Shown here: piece after piece, positions 46,753-56,274 of the stretch
Layout: every line of letters begins with the position of its first letter
Numbering within the stretch: position 1 is the stretch's first letter
Notes under the pieces: generated by a model
What the model was told of the DNA's origin: nothing
The model's database searches: none
What the model saw: the letters and a program-made list of their open reading frames with translations, nothing else
Assembly: GCF_018596315.1 (NCBI RefSeq)
Contig: NZ_JAHEAG010000005.1
Coordinates: 186,001 to 250,000, forward strand
From: Bradyrhizobium sp. SRL28
GTDB taxonomy: Bacteria; Pseudomonadota; Alphaproteobacteria; Rhizobiales; Xanthobacteraceae
Length of the DNA stretch: 64,000 nucleotides
Direction of reading: 5' to 3'
Made by a program: the position numbers and the translations under genes

Positions 46753-47097
46753 ATGAATACTATGACTGGACGAACAAGGCGCCTAATAGCTGTCGGTTGC
46801 TTGGGCCTTGCAATTTCTCTGGCTCACGCGAATCCCGCTAAAGCTGCCTTGGCCGGCCTCCCCAATGTGAGCTTTACTCCGAGTATTTCGGATTCGACAA
46901 TCGATGCCGGCGGCACGGAAACATTAAGTATCGCTATAAGTATGACGGCGGGGAGCAACTCAACGCTCGGCGCGGGTCTTAGCGGCACACTCGAATTCTT
47001 CTCCGGAGACGGCCAGCAATTTACCGTCAGCATTCCCTTCGGAACTACCTCTGGCTCTTTCAGCCACATTTTCACATATGCGAATTCGGGGTCCTGA
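46753..47097 (+). CDS. Secreted hypothetical protein, possibly truncated
   Basis: 114 residues with signal peptide about 1-31 (ending AKAA) and a Ser/Thr/Gly-rich mature part that resembles the beta-rich body of PEP-CTERM proteins. It ends abruptly with no sorting signal, so it may have lost its C-terminus. GAGGGG precedes ATG 46753. Lies 154 bp after the PEPxxWA-CTERM gene. Confidence 0.6.
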   Translation: MNTMTGRTRRLIAVGCLGLAISLAHANPAKAALAGLPNVSFTPSISDSTIDAGGTETLSIAISMTAGSNSTLGAGLSGTLEFFSGDGQQFTVSIPFGTTSGSFSHIFTYANSGS

Positions 47098-47166
47098 AGG
47101 AAGTTCTCAAACACTTCTGAAACGAGCGCTTTCTTTCATGGCCCGGCACGGGCTGCGAGCATCGCG

Positions 47167-47412
47167 TCAGACGCGCCGGCCGATCATCTCAGCGACAGCA
47201 TTCGCAGCAATCCTGTCGCACTGCCTGACGTTGGATGCGGCGTCCCAGCAAAGCTGCTTGGACTCAACGGCATCGATTCCCCACAGCCTTATCTTGGTAC
47301 CGCGTATTTCGATTGTATCGCCATCAGTGATGACAGCTTGCCCGACAATTTCCTGAGCGCTGGCAACAACCGCACTGAACAGCGCAAACAGTACGACCAC
47401 AATCGACCTCAT
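47167..47412 (-). pseudogene. Truncated secreted thermonuclease (SNase-like)
   Basis: 81 residues: signal peptide (ending ASAQ), then the SNase start VITDGDTIEIRGTKIRLWGID. It stops after GRRV, before the half that carries the second catalytic Arg. Family members have about 150 residues. Probably non-functional. Confidence 0.7.
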
Positions 47413-47677
47413 GCCGCCCCCTTCTTCCGAAGAAAAGCTAGGTAGAAACAATCTGGTACGTGAAGCGCACCACACTTCCTGGCCGGTGCCTGTTGTTATC
47501 GCCACCCGGTCACGGCAGCTTTCGAGGTCTTGATTGACCCGTTCGCCAATTGCGCCAGGTACGCTGCATCGCAGCATGTTAAGCCCCCCAATGGGCATCC
47601 ATTCGATCAATTGCGCTCGGCCGGCTAATGCGCGAAAACGGCTCAGGTCGCAACTTATGCATGAGGCATGCTACTAA

Positions 47678-49489
47678 ATGGGCTTTCGCTTTCGTCGGTC
47701 CTTTAAAATTATCCCGGGAGTTCGTTTGAACTTGAGCGGAGGCGGGGCAAGTGTCTCACTCGGTCCGCGCGGCCTTCGCTACACAATCGGTTCGCGTGGT
47801 ACTAGGACGACGATCGGGCTGCCTGGATCAGGACTCTCGTGGACGGCATATAAGCCCTACGGCTCCGCCGGCAGCTCACAGCCACCTAATCGCCCCGCAC
47901 AATACGAAGCCGAGGTAGAAGCACCTGAGCCAGTAATAATTGAAGCAGGTGGTACCGTCATCGATAGCGCACCGATTGAACAACTGCTTGCAAACTCCAC
48001 CATCGACATTGCGACCGCATTGAATGCCAGCCTCGGACGGTGGCACTCATACAAGATGTGGCTTATTTTCCTTTCAGCGATCTTTTCCTTAGTTGCATTA
48101 GTCGTTATCGCTTCAGCAACTTCTGTTCCCCCAGCGGCGGCTTTCCTAGGCGCTGCCGGAGCGGTGATTATTTTAGGCTCGATCTGGCTTCACGGTCGCG
48201 AATCCAGTGCCATCTCTCTCGACTATGATCTGTCCGCGGAAGAGCTTGGGCAATTCGAGGCTCTGGCGCGCGCTTTCGATGCACTGGCGCATTCCAGTAA
48301 CGTCTGGCGGATTCCTTTAGAGAAGCAGGAAGCCGATTGGAAACGCAATGCTGGTGCCGCCAAGTTGGTGGAAAGGAAAAGCATTTCGCTTACCCGAGGA
48401 AATCCCCCACTAGTCAGGAGTAATTTGGAGTTCCTACAGTTACCGCTCGGAAAGGAGACCGTCTATCTGACGCCAGATGCCGTTCTTGTGATGATGGGTG
48501 ACGACGTTGCCGGCCTCAGCTATGCTGATATTCAATTTGACTATAGGCAATCCCGCTTTATCGAGGACGGCACACCTCCAAGCGATGCAATGGTGGTAGG
48601 CGAGACGTGGCAGTATCTAAATCGTAAGGGCGGTCCGGATCGCAGATTTAAGAATAACCGCCAGTTGCCTATTTGCCTGTATGGCGAAATCGACATCAGG
48701 TCAGCCGGCGGATTGAATGAACGCATACATTCTTCTCGGGTCGAGGCAGCTGAAGAATTTGCATCGGCAGCCGCCGCAATATGTGCACCAGGCATTGCGG
48801 CAGCCTCAAATGCCCTCCTTTCCTCTCCGATTCCGTTGAGGGACATCGCATCAGACCAATATCAGGGCAGCGAGAGTGTTGGTGATGTCCGCGCGGCGTA
48901 CGCACACGAGACAGACCTTGCCCTTACCCTCGCCCTGAACCACGGAGAATGCTGGGAATTCCTGCTTGTTGAGGAGCTATTGAGGTCGAAATTGCAGTTA
49001 CTCAAGAACGATTGCGAGAATCTAGGGAGTATCGTTCCGGCGAAACTGTTTACTGGTCGTGAATTTGTTACTTGGGTTGGCGATGAGTGTACCAACCTGT
49101 CGCCAGCAATCGCCGAGATGGCAACTTGCATCGAGAAGGACTTAGTACACGCGCTGGCTGAACCCGGAGTATCGGGAGATGCCGTACAATTGCTTGGCGC
49201 TGTGAATACGATCTTTTTCAATTGCCGAAAGTTTTTGAATTTCGAGAAAGCTTTAAATGCTGCTGAAGTAACTTCCGCTTTTTACGACCTGAAACTTTCG
49301 TTTCGCGGCATTACGGGCAGCGTGGTTCACGTGGTGGAAGATTTACAAAATCAATGGAGCCGAAATACTGCGGCGCTCAGAAACGGCGCCAAGAGCTTCG
49401 AGGTCAAGATCAGTTTTGAAACTCCGCCGCAAGCCCTGATAGCGCTAAAGGAAATTGAGAAGATCAAGAAAAGGCCCGGGCTATTGTAG
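47678..49489 (+). CDS. DUF4236 domain protein with membrane hairpin
   Basis: 603 residues. N-terminal DUF4236 module (about 1-58: RFRRSFKIIPGVRLNLSGGG), two membrane segments (about 127-145 and 148-167), then a long, mostly helical soluble part with no domain that I recognise. Base composition is lower in GC than neighbouring core genes. Function unknown. Confidence 0.75.
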   Translation: MGFRFRRSFKIIPGVRLNLSGGGASVSLGPRGLRYTIGSRGTRTTIGLPGSGLSWTAYKPYGSAGSSQPPNRPAQYEAEVEAPEPVIIEAGGTVIDSAPIEQLLANSTIDIATALNASLGRWHSYKMWLIFLSAIFSLVALVVIASATSVPPAAAFLGAAGAVIILGSIWLHGRESSAISLDYDLSAEELGQFEALARAFDALAHSSNVWRIPLEKQEADWKRNAGAAKLVERKSISLTRGNPPLVRSNLEFLQLPLGKETVYLTPDAVLVMMGDDVAGLSYADIQFDYRQSRFIEDGTPPSDAMVVGETWQYLNRKGGPDRRFKNNRQLPICLYGEIDIRSAGGLNERIHSSRVEAAEEFASAAAAICAPGIAAASNALLSSPIPLRDIASDQYQGSESVGDVRAAYAHETDLALTLALNHGECWEFLLVEELLRSKLQLLKNDCENLGSIVPAKLFTGREFVTWVGDECTNLSPAIAEMATCIEKDLVHALAEPGVSGDAVQLLGAVNTIFFNCRKFLNFEKALNAAEVTSAFYDLKLSFRGITGSVVHVVEDLQNQWSRNTAALRNGAKSFEVKISFETPPQALIALKEIEKIKKRPGLL

Positions 49490-49733
49490 TGCATCCGACT
49501 TGAAACTGTGCAGCGCTTGCAACACGCACTCAAACTCAGCACGGAACGCCGCGATTGATCTCGAACACGACCCCGAACTCAGTCGCATCATTCAAAATGG
49601 ATAGAGCGGGTTAAATGAATTTCGTCCCGCCACTGCCGTTATTGTCCTTGCATGCACTGGAATCACCACCCACCCATCCCGGCCGAGATGTCTTCACCTT
49701 CGGCTCTTCCGACTTCACCGGCTGCGGTGCCAA

Positions 49734-50165
49734 CTATGCCCACCCTGGTCGCAGCCCCTTTGGCTTTTGCGGCACCGGATTGAACGGCCGCGGCATTCGT
49801 GCCAGCACGGCGTCGTGATCAAGCGGCGGCGAATAAGTCCGCAACAATTTCGGATCGCCGATTTTCGGCGGATAGTCCGGCGGACACAAGGTGCGGATCT
49901 CGACCGTGTTGAACGGCTCCAGCAGGCCGTCATCGTTCAGCCTGGCGTTAAACAGTTCTCGGGCCAGCGCCGCTAACACTTCTGGCTTGAGGCTGCGTTT
50001 GCCGGCGGCGAAGTCTTGAATGTCCTCCAGACTGAGGCCGTCGACATCGCGAACGATCGCATGCAGCACGCCGGCCTTTGCTGCGCAAACGACGACCTTG
50101 CGGCGTAGCACGGTGATGCCGGCAGGTTCAGGCGTGACGGGATCCTTTTTGCTGAAGATGCTCAT
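49734..50165 (-). CDS. Element-encoded hypothetical protein
   Basis: 143 residues, start MSIFSKKDP at 50165 overlapping the prohead-protease-like gene by 4 bp (ATGA). A central helical segment (VDGLSLEDIQDFAAGKRSL) and a Pro-rich tail are seen. Last gene of the mobile element block; function unknown. Confidence 0.6.
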   Translation of the reverse strand: MSIFSKKDPVTPEPAGITVLRRKVVVCAAKAGVLHAIVRDVDGLSLEDIQDFAAGKRSLKPEVLAALARELFNARLNDDGLLEPFNTVEIRTLCPPDYPPKIGDPKLLRTYSPPLDHDAVLARMPRPFNPVPQKPKGLRPGWA

Positions 50166-50869
50166 GGCGATTTTTCTCCGATGGGCAGTCGCGCGATCAA
50201 GTTGCGGAAATCGTTGCGTCGTGGCGTCAGGATAGCCGCCGGCAGCCGGCCCAGGATCAATGGCGGCGCCGCACCGAGCGAGCGTAGCGGTGACGGTGTC
50301 GGTGTTGCTGCCGCCGTCACGCTGCCGACGTAAGCCTCCAGGCCCTTGCGCAAACGCTCGATCGCGGCAAGCGCGTCGTCGTGGGTACGGTCGACATCGC
50401 AGCGGCGAGTAACCAACGCGCACGGATTGCTCGGCCGGTCGGTCATCGCGACATGGGTGATCATAGCCTTGTGAATCAGCCCGTGGAAGCAAATGGAATT
50501 TGCATTGCGGATTTCGGCCTCGGTCACCACGGCGCAGATCGAGAACGCCGGCAGATCACGGCCTTCGTCGGCGCGGGCTTTGATGGCGAGCTTGCCGTCG
50601 GTGCGATTTTCCAGAGACAGTATGCTGCCAGCAACGCGCTGGGTGTGACCGAAGACCAGCGGCAACGTTGAGAGATCGTCGGGCCAGCTCAGCGAGCCGG
50701 GCACGAACGCCATCCTGTCGGCGTCGATGTCCGAGGTCGCGGCGAAGCCTTCGACGATTTGTGGAAGAGTGCTGCCCGACAACAGCGGCAACGGCGCGCG
50801 TTCGATCGGTCTGACGCGATGTTGAAGCGCCAGTTTTGCCAGCTGCAGTTTCAGTTCACGGCCGATCAT
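50162..50869 (-). CDS. Prohead-protease-like (S78-type) protein
   Basis: 235 residues from ATG 50869 (GTG 50992 would add 41). The centre resembles caudoviral prohead serine proteases: a His in VFGHTQRVAG, the candidate Ser in AFSICAVVTE, and a C-terminal THVAMTDRPSNPCALV like the family's EVSLVDxPANP segment. No capsid, portal or terminase gene adjoins it. Assignment is by pattern only. Confidence 0.5.
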   Translation of the reverse strand: MIGRELKLQLAKLALQHRVRPIERAPLPLLSGSTLPQIVEGFAATSDIDADRMAFVPGSLSWPDDLSTLPLVFGHTQRVAGSILSLENRTDGKLAIKARADEGRDLPAFSICAVVTEAEIRNANSICFHGLIHKAMITHVAMTDRPSNPCALVTRRCDVDRTHDDALAAIERLRKGLEAYVGSVTAAATPTPSPLRSLGAAPPLILGRLPAAILTPRRNDFRNLIARLPIGEKSP

Positions 50870-51096
50870 TTGAAAGCGCCGCCGGTTAGGTGAGCACCTC
50901 TTTGAATCAGCGATTTGTTGAGCGGCATGGTCGTCACCTCCGCCGATGGGCGCGTGAGGCGCCCGGCGCCGCGAGATAAGCGAAGTTAGCACCAGGTTGG
51001 CTTCGCAACAAATCGACTTGGAATAATTACTCGACCAAGAACAATGAATGTGCGGTCAGAGCACGGGGTGGGCTGCGGCAATCCGGTCCTGAATCC

Positions 51097-51390
51097 TCAT
51101 TTTCGCTTGCGGGCCTTCGTCCGCGCAGAAGGTTCTTTCCACAGATCGCGGAGCCGCTGCGATAGTGGCGGTTGCGACGGGAAGAAGGTCGATGCCGGAC
51201 CGATATCGGCCATGCCGGGTCGTAGGGGGCGGCCCATCCGTTGCTCCAGGCAGGCCAAACAAAGATTGTCGTCCCATCCGAGACCAAGATCCGCCCAGGT
51301 CTCCGGTCGCGCCATGTACCAGTCGCCGATCGCGAGCACATCGACGCCACAGTCGTTGCATAGGAACTTCGGCGGGACTTTCGCTATCAT
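51097..51390 (-). CDS. Small zinc-binding element protein
   Basis: 97 residues with CNDCG and CLACLEQR spaced as a zinc finger, and GDWYMARPETWADLGLGWDDN between them. A pattern I know from proteobacterial prophages. Start at 51390. Confidence 0.65.
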   Translation of the reverse strand: MIAKVPPKFLCNDCGVDVLAIGDWYMARPETWADLGLGWDDNLCLACLEQRMGRPLRPGMADIGPASTFFPSQPPLSQRLRDLWKEPSARTKARKRK

Positions 51391-51940
51391 GCATTTTGCC
51401 GGGGTGACTCGCACAGCCGCTCGCGCGACTTAAACAAAAAGCCGCCCCAAGGGCGAGTTTTTGTCGGCCAATCCCTGTTGAAGTTTGCGCGGCTGCCGGC
51501 GACGGGTCCGGCTCGATTCGGCCAAGCAGAAGCGATACCGAAACTTGGCTGAGTGGCAATCGGGTTAGCGATTTTACACATGAAACGGCCTGGGCGTGTT
51601 GCGCCTTGCGCCACAGCGGCGCGGCTTGCGGATGGGATCTGGTACTGGCCGGCGGATTTAACGCATGGGCGCCGCAACCACAGAGCGGCAAACAGCATCC
51701 TACGGGCCGTCGACCGTGGAAGCTCGGGAAGGACATGGAAAGGGCGAGCGCGCCTCTCGCTGATACGTTTGCTGTACTGCAACGACTGAGTTTGTGGAAA
51801 CTGTCGCAGGAGCGTCCTGCCCATTGAAGCGAGGGGGCCGGAGGCTCGACCCGTCCCCCCTGGCGGGCGGTAACGTTGGTGTAGTGACGGCGTTTCGCGA
51901 CACTTCGGAGGACACAGAACGACGGGGGCGTTGATATCGT
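51391..51940. other. Gene-free 550-bp stretch inside the element
   Basis: No gene that I can support. It carries a short hairpin with T-runs on both sides at 51443-51455 (arms cgccc/gggcg), a possible weak bidirectional terminator. Confidence 0.45.
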
Positions 51941-52279
51941 TCAGCTATCAGTCGGCGGAACGTCCTTGCTAAGGAAATTACCTGCTGGAACGCTGACGAT
52001 GGTGACTTGTTCGACGACGCTTTGAACGGATCCAGACACTTGCAACGGAAGCATCTTACCCAACAGGCCGGTAAACGCCCTGGGATGCCGAGCGGCGAGA
52101 AAATAGCAATACCCAACTACACCGCCACTGCCGTAACCATCGCTGCCGTAGGCCTCCGCAGCGGCAATGATGGCCTGCCGCAGATCGCGCGTGATCCGAT
52201 TTGCCTGGCCCTTGACGCGCGGTCGCGGCCGGAGATTGGCCATCCGCTTGCGTTTCAGCTCGTCGGCCGTGGTCTGCAT
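51941..52279 (-). CDS. Small phage-type protein
   Basis: 112 residues; basic N-terminus with RVKGQANRITRDLRQAIIAAAE and HPRAFTGLLGKMLPLQV. This pattern (KGxxNRxTxxL ... PxAFxxLLGKxLPxQ) is common in phage genomes, often near terminase or replication genes, of unknown role. Confidence 0.65.
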   Translation of the reverse strand: MQTTADELKRKRMANLRPRPRVKGQANRITRDLRQAIIAAAEAYGSDGYGSGGVVGYCYFLAARHPRAFTGLLGKMLPLQVSGSVQSVVEQVTIVSVPAGNFLSKDVPPTDS

Positions 52280-52385
52280 GGCGTGCCAGCGTGGTTTCTA
52301 GAGTGACTAGACCGATCAGTTTAGCTTACGCCGCTGCGCTCCAGGGTCCAAGCCACCGAAACCGCGAAGGTCTTCCTCGGTCAAC

Positions 52386-52514
52386 GAAGTCAGTGAAGTC
52401 AGTGAAGTCAGTGATCTGCATATGTGAACCCGACTGACACTGAATAATCATATGGGGGAAGGAGGAAGAAGGTACGCAATAAAGAAATCACTGACATCAC
52501 TGATTACACTGACA
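52386..52514. other. Candidate replication origin: two opposed triplets of 9-bp iterons
   Basis: Left: gaagtcagt three times in perfect tandem (52386-52412). Right: cactga at 52489, 52498 and 52507, again with 9-bp spacing, in the opposite orientation (the left core is cagtga at 52391, 52400, 52409 is tcagtg inverted). A further cactga lies at 52438. About 70 bp of mixed, partly AT-rich sequence (aataatcatatg, caataaagaa) separates them. The block ends 6 bp past the stop of the primase-helicase gene. Phage satellites often place iteron origins next to their Rep/primase gene. Confidence 0.6.
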
Positions 52515-52519
52515 CGCGC

Positions 52520-55141
52520 TCAAGTAAGGGCCTTCGCGGCGGCTGTTCGTTTTTCCGCATCGAGGCCACTGCGCGCATAAATTACCTGCCTACGGCCTCT
52601 TATCCGCCAAAGCCCGTCTTTCGCATCCGGATTCCTGACCGGTGTGTAGTCGCAACTCTCGAACCGATGCGGGATCTTGCGGCTATTCCTACGGTCCTTA
52701 AGGAACTCGACAAAATCGTTCGACTTGCTTGCTACCTGCACCTGGAAAATCGTCACCGCGTCGGGCCAACCCATTTCATCAAGCGCGTCGGCGAGTTCTG
52801 CGTCTTCAGGCGTGCGCGAGGCATTGGCTATCTCGAAAAAAGCAGGCGTCTGCGGAGGTGGCGCCTTGGGATCGAAGTCCGATAGGTCCAGGGTGGCGAG
52901 GTAATGAGCCACGACGTCGAGGCCGCCTTTACCGTACCATTGCCAAAGCTCATTCCAGTAAGCCGGCGAGAACGCGCTCTTGTCGAAGTCAGACCAGGCT
53001 ACAAAGTGCCGGCGATCGTCCGGCGGCAGAAATATTCCATCGCTCTTGTGGTTGGTCGTGATGATGACGCCACAGACGTTCGGAATGGCATATTCATTTC
53101 GATGCTTCTCGTCGATCCGCAGCACATCAGGCGGTGCAGCGATGAAACTTTTGGTGTGGTCGTAAAACTTGAATCGGTCGAACTCACCGAGGTCGCGCGC
53201 CTCACTGATGCGGAGAACAACCGATTTGAGATGGCCGTTGAAGCGCCCGAGGATCATCTGCGGGGACACCTCGATAAAATTCCACGGTCCCACCGCGCGC
53301 TTGACCGGCTCAAGCAGCGTATCCTTGCCGATACCCTGCTTGCCGCCAAGTACTATCGCGTGGTTGATCTTCTCATGCGGTCGCTGCACACGATGAGCCA
53401 GCCACTTGATAATGTGATCGGCGTCATCAGCGTAAATCTTGCGCAAGTGGTTCAGCCATAAGGTCGCCGCTTCGGCTGACTTCGGAATCGGGAGCGGCGG
53501 CTTATAGAGATTAAAGACATAACACCCCTCGCGCACGAACCAGCCGCCTTCCGAGATCAGCTGCCCCTTGATTACTTCGGGCAAGCCGGGCGCCCATGAT
53601 AGCTGTTCCACCGCGCGATTTTTGTCGAGCCAATGACTCGGACGATAGTATTGCGGCTTTCCGTTCTCATCCAGCACCGGACTGCCGTCCTTTTTCAGCA
53701 TCGGCACTCCTGGCAAGCGTGAGTTGACACTAATCGCAACCCACATCTCTCCGGTTGGTGCGAAGATGTATGTGTGCCGCGGAAGGTAGGCGTAGAAATC
53801 CTGAAGGCTGATATTGGCCATGTGAGAGCCAGGGAGAACTCCAGGGCCGCCCGTACCTCCGCCAACGCCGCCACCTGTCTCAAGCTTAATCTGTTGCCGC
53901 TGTTTTTCTTCGTAACGAGTGCGCCAGGTCGGATCGGCTTGATCGGCGTAGTGAAACAGCGTGGCGATGGTGACGCTGCCCATGGTGCGCGCGCCGCGCC
54001 AGCGCTTCAGACTTTCCTCCCTGGTGTATTGCGGCGCTTTCGCTGACCACCAGTCAAACGGCGCGAAGCCGGATTCGCCGAGTTCATGGTGAAGTGCAGC
54101 GGCAACGTGAAGCCAGACTTCATAACTGCAGTTGCTGTCGACGGCTTCGAGCGCGGCCTCGATCTTGAAGATGTCTACCGGCCGCGGATCATCGTTGGCG
54201 CGTGACCGTTGCTGCTCGTTGGCGTCGTTGAAGTCATGGCCGGTGCGCTGACCACTTACCCGGCTGCCGTCCTTGAAAATCGATCCGGCATAGGTGTCAT
54301 CGCGCAGATCGAGATAATCGCCATCGATGATTTCAACGCGATGTTCACGGCCTTCGAGGTGACCATACAGATACGACAGCGACAGCATGAAAGATTCGGG
54401 CGCGAGATAACCCCCGAGTAGGCCATTGATGCGAGCGACGAATTTCTCGCGAACCGCGGGCTCGCGGTTCCGCGACAATGGCACCAGGATGCGCCAGCGC
54501 TCTTTAGCGCCGGGCACGTAGGACGGAGATGTGCAGAGCAGCGCGCGGATGTTGGCCTTGCGGATGATCTCGACGGCGTCATCAAACGGTAGCTCCCCGC
54601 TGTCGTGGTCTCCTTCAATGCCGGAGATCTGCAAGACGTTTTCATTGGTGCGCAGGCAGTTCTTGTCGCTGCGCTGGTTGCCGAACGTCGCCAGCTTCAG
54701 CCACGGCAGCGCCATCTTGCTGGCGGCAGTCTGGAAGCGGATATGCTCGGCCAGCTGCGGCAGGGTCATGTCAACGCGATTCTGCGATGCTGCGTATTCG
54801 TCTGCGAACAGCGTGATCGTCAGTTTGCGCGTATCGAGGTCGCTAGCCGGTTCGCAGTCGATCGGATCCGGATGGGCACCGTTGCCAGCCTGCGCGTCGG
54901 CGGCTTGATCGCTGGCTTCATCAGCGTCAGACCCGTTGGACTCGATCCCGCTCCACGGCGCGGGGTCCTCATCGTGCTCGATCTCGAATTCCGCCTCGAT
55001 CCGGCAGCACAGCTTCCTTTCCTCCGGCGAGAAGTGCCGCCGCTTGTAGCGGTCGAGGTTGAGATCGATCACCGCAGGCTTGACGGTGCGTCCGAACAGC
55101 GCGGCGCCAGGCAGTGGCTGGGCTGGATTGTTGGTAAGCAT
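52520..55141 (-). CDS. Primase-helicase of the mobile element
   Basis: 873 residues. An N-terminal primase-type region (about 60-300) and a PriCT-2-like helical domain (about 320-420, with ALEAVDSNCSYEVWLHVAAAL) precede a helicase domain of the DUF5906/SF3 type: Walker A VLGGKQGIGKDTL and the GVIITTNH sensor segment. It would replicate the element from a nearby origin. ATG 55141 is used; the frame runs up to 55240. Confidence 0.85.
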   Translation of the reverse strand: MLTNNPAQPLPGAALFGRTVKPAVIDLNLDRYKRRHFSPEERKLCCRIEAEFEIEHDEDPAPWSGIESNGSDADEASDQAADAQAGNGAHPDPIDCEPASDLDTRKLTITLFADEYAASQNRVDMTLPQLAEHIRFQTAASKMALPWLKLATFGNQRSDKNCLRTNENVLQISGIEGDHDSGELPFDDAVEIIRKANIRALLCTSPSYVPGAKERWRILVPLSRNREPAVREKFVARINGLLGGYLAPESFMLSLSYLYGHLEGREHRVEIIDGDYLDLRDDTYAGSIFKDGSRVSGQRTGHDFNDANEQQRSRANDDPRPVDIFKIEAALEAVDSNCSYEVWLHVAAALHHELGESGFAPFDWWSAKAPQYTREESLKRWRGARTMGSVTIATLFHYADQADPTWRTRYEEKQRQQIKLETGGGVGGGTGGPGVLPGSHMANISLQDFYAYLPRHTYIFAPTGEMWVAISVNSRLPGVPMLKKDGSPVLDENGKPQYYRPSHWLDKNRAVEQLSWAPGLPEVIKGQLISEGGWFVREGCYVFNLYKPPLPIPKSAEAATLWLNHLRKIYADDADHIIKWLAHRVQRPHEKINHAIVLGGKQGIGKDTLLEPVKRAVGPWNFIEVSPQMILGRFNGHLKSVVLRISEARDLGEFDRFKFYDHTKSFIAAPPDVLRIDEKHRNEYAIPNVCGVIITTNHKSDGIFLPPDDRRHFVAWSDFDKSAFSPAYWNELWQWYGKGGLDVVAHYLATLDLSDFDPKAPPPQTPAFFEIANASRTPEDAELADALDEMGWPDAVTIFQVQVASKSNDFVEFLKDRRNSRKIPHRFESCDYTPVRNPDAKDGLWRIRGRRQVIYARSGLDAEKRTAAAKALT

Positions 55142-55297
55142 GACGCAACTCCACTGTACCGGGAGCCGCGGCGGCAGAAGTGCTGACCTATTGAGAGGGG
55201 ACCGTCGGCATGATAACGGAAGGTTCTCGATGCCCCACATTCGATGCTTTGACGGATTTCCCCGCTCGGTAGCGCCCGCTGCCGGGCGGCTTTGTTT

Positions 55298-55909
55298 TCA
55301 GGCGTTGGCCTCCTCGATGGAGTAGGCAGAAATTGGCCTGCGGTCGGTCTTCTCCCGGAAGATGCGGATGGATGTGGTCGCTGCGCATTCCGGCCCGATC
55401 CAGCGTGACATCGAGGCAGGATCGGTCAGCGCCTTACCGCAGATCATGCAGGCCGGCTTCAGCATTCGCTCGGGCGTGAGTTGGGTGAAGATGCCGTCGA
55501 CCTGGAGGGCGGCGAGAATGGCGTCGTCGAGCGGCGCCACGCTGTCGACGTCGCTGCCATAAGGCCAGCTCCGTTGGCCAAGTGCGAGCTGCCAGTTGGG
55601 CTCACCATCAAACTGGAGTAACGAGAATTTTCGCGACCGCGACCCGGGCGGCCGCTTCTTTAGATCCACAGCGCTAGCGGCGCCTGGGGTCATCACTGCG
55701 TAGCCTTCGAAGCTTAGCACCGCCTGCTTGCCACCTCCGGCCTTGAGACGCTCGCTGAGCAACAGGCAGGGTTGCGCCTGCAGCTCCATGACGATATCGA
55801 CAGCAATACGGAAGCCCCATTTCGGCTTGCGCTTTTCCGAATGGGCGAGAACCACCTCGCGCAATTCGGCGAGCTTCGGGATCGCAGCGATCATAATTTT
55901 GATTGTCAT
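55298..55909 (-). CDS. Element protein with C-terminal zinc knuckle
   Basis: 203 residues. The first half is unknown; near the C-terminus CMICGKALTDPASMSRWIGPEC is a short CxxC...C zinc-type motif of the DUF6011 kind found in phage proteins. Its start overlaps the AlpA-like gene's stop by 4 bp. Confidence 0.65.
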   Translation of the reverse strand: MTIKIMIAAIPKLAELREVVLAHSEKRKPKWGFRIAVDIVMELQAQPCLLLSERLKAGGGKQAVLSFEGYAVMTPGAASAVDLKKRPPGSRSRKFSLLQFDGEPNWQLALGQRSWPYGSDVDSVAPLDDAILAALQVDGIFTQLTPERMLKPACMICGKALTDPASMSRWIGPECAATTSIRIFREKTDRRPISAYSIEEANA

Positions 55910-56274
55910 GTCGTGGCCTCCTCGCCACGACGGGTGTTGCGGCGCAGCGCCGGGCGAGGCTTGGCTGGCGGTGTAACCAGCGCCGGATGCTTGGTCTTAA
56001 CTGCGGGCATCGATTTGGCTGCTGCTGCGGCGGCTTCACGTTCACGGCGCCAGTCGGCGGCGGCCTCGAATGTGACCAATGACCGCGAGCCACATTTCAT
56101 CAAGCGCGGGCCAAGGCCCTGCTTTTTCATCTTGTAATACATGCCCTCGGAAAGACCGTGCGCTTCGCAGAACTCCGGGATCGACATCGCCAAACGCGGC
56201 GGTGGCGGCAGGTTGCTGTCGGACTTCTTCTTGCTGCTGCCGAGCTTCTTGCCGGTGACTTCTGGCCGGGCCAT
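55906..56274 (-). CDS. AlpA-like helix-turn-helix DNA-binding protein
   Basis: 122 residues. A winged-helix/excisionase-like segment at about 29-75 (SIPEFCEAHGLSEGMYYKMK) is flanked by basic, disordered tails. AlpA/Xis-type proteins control excision and early genes of satellites. First gene of the leftward element operon. Confidence 0.7.
   Translation of the reverse strand: MARPEVTGKKLGSSKKKSDSNLPPPPRLAMSIPEFCEAHGLSEGMYYKMKKQGLGPRLMKCGSRSLVTFEAAADWRREREAAAAAAKSMPAVKTKHPALVTPPAKPRPALRRNTRRGEEATT

Noticed and set aside
51387..51824. Minus-strand 145-codon frame
   Set aside because: No domain, overlaps the better-supported zinc-binding gene, composition like a non-coding frame.
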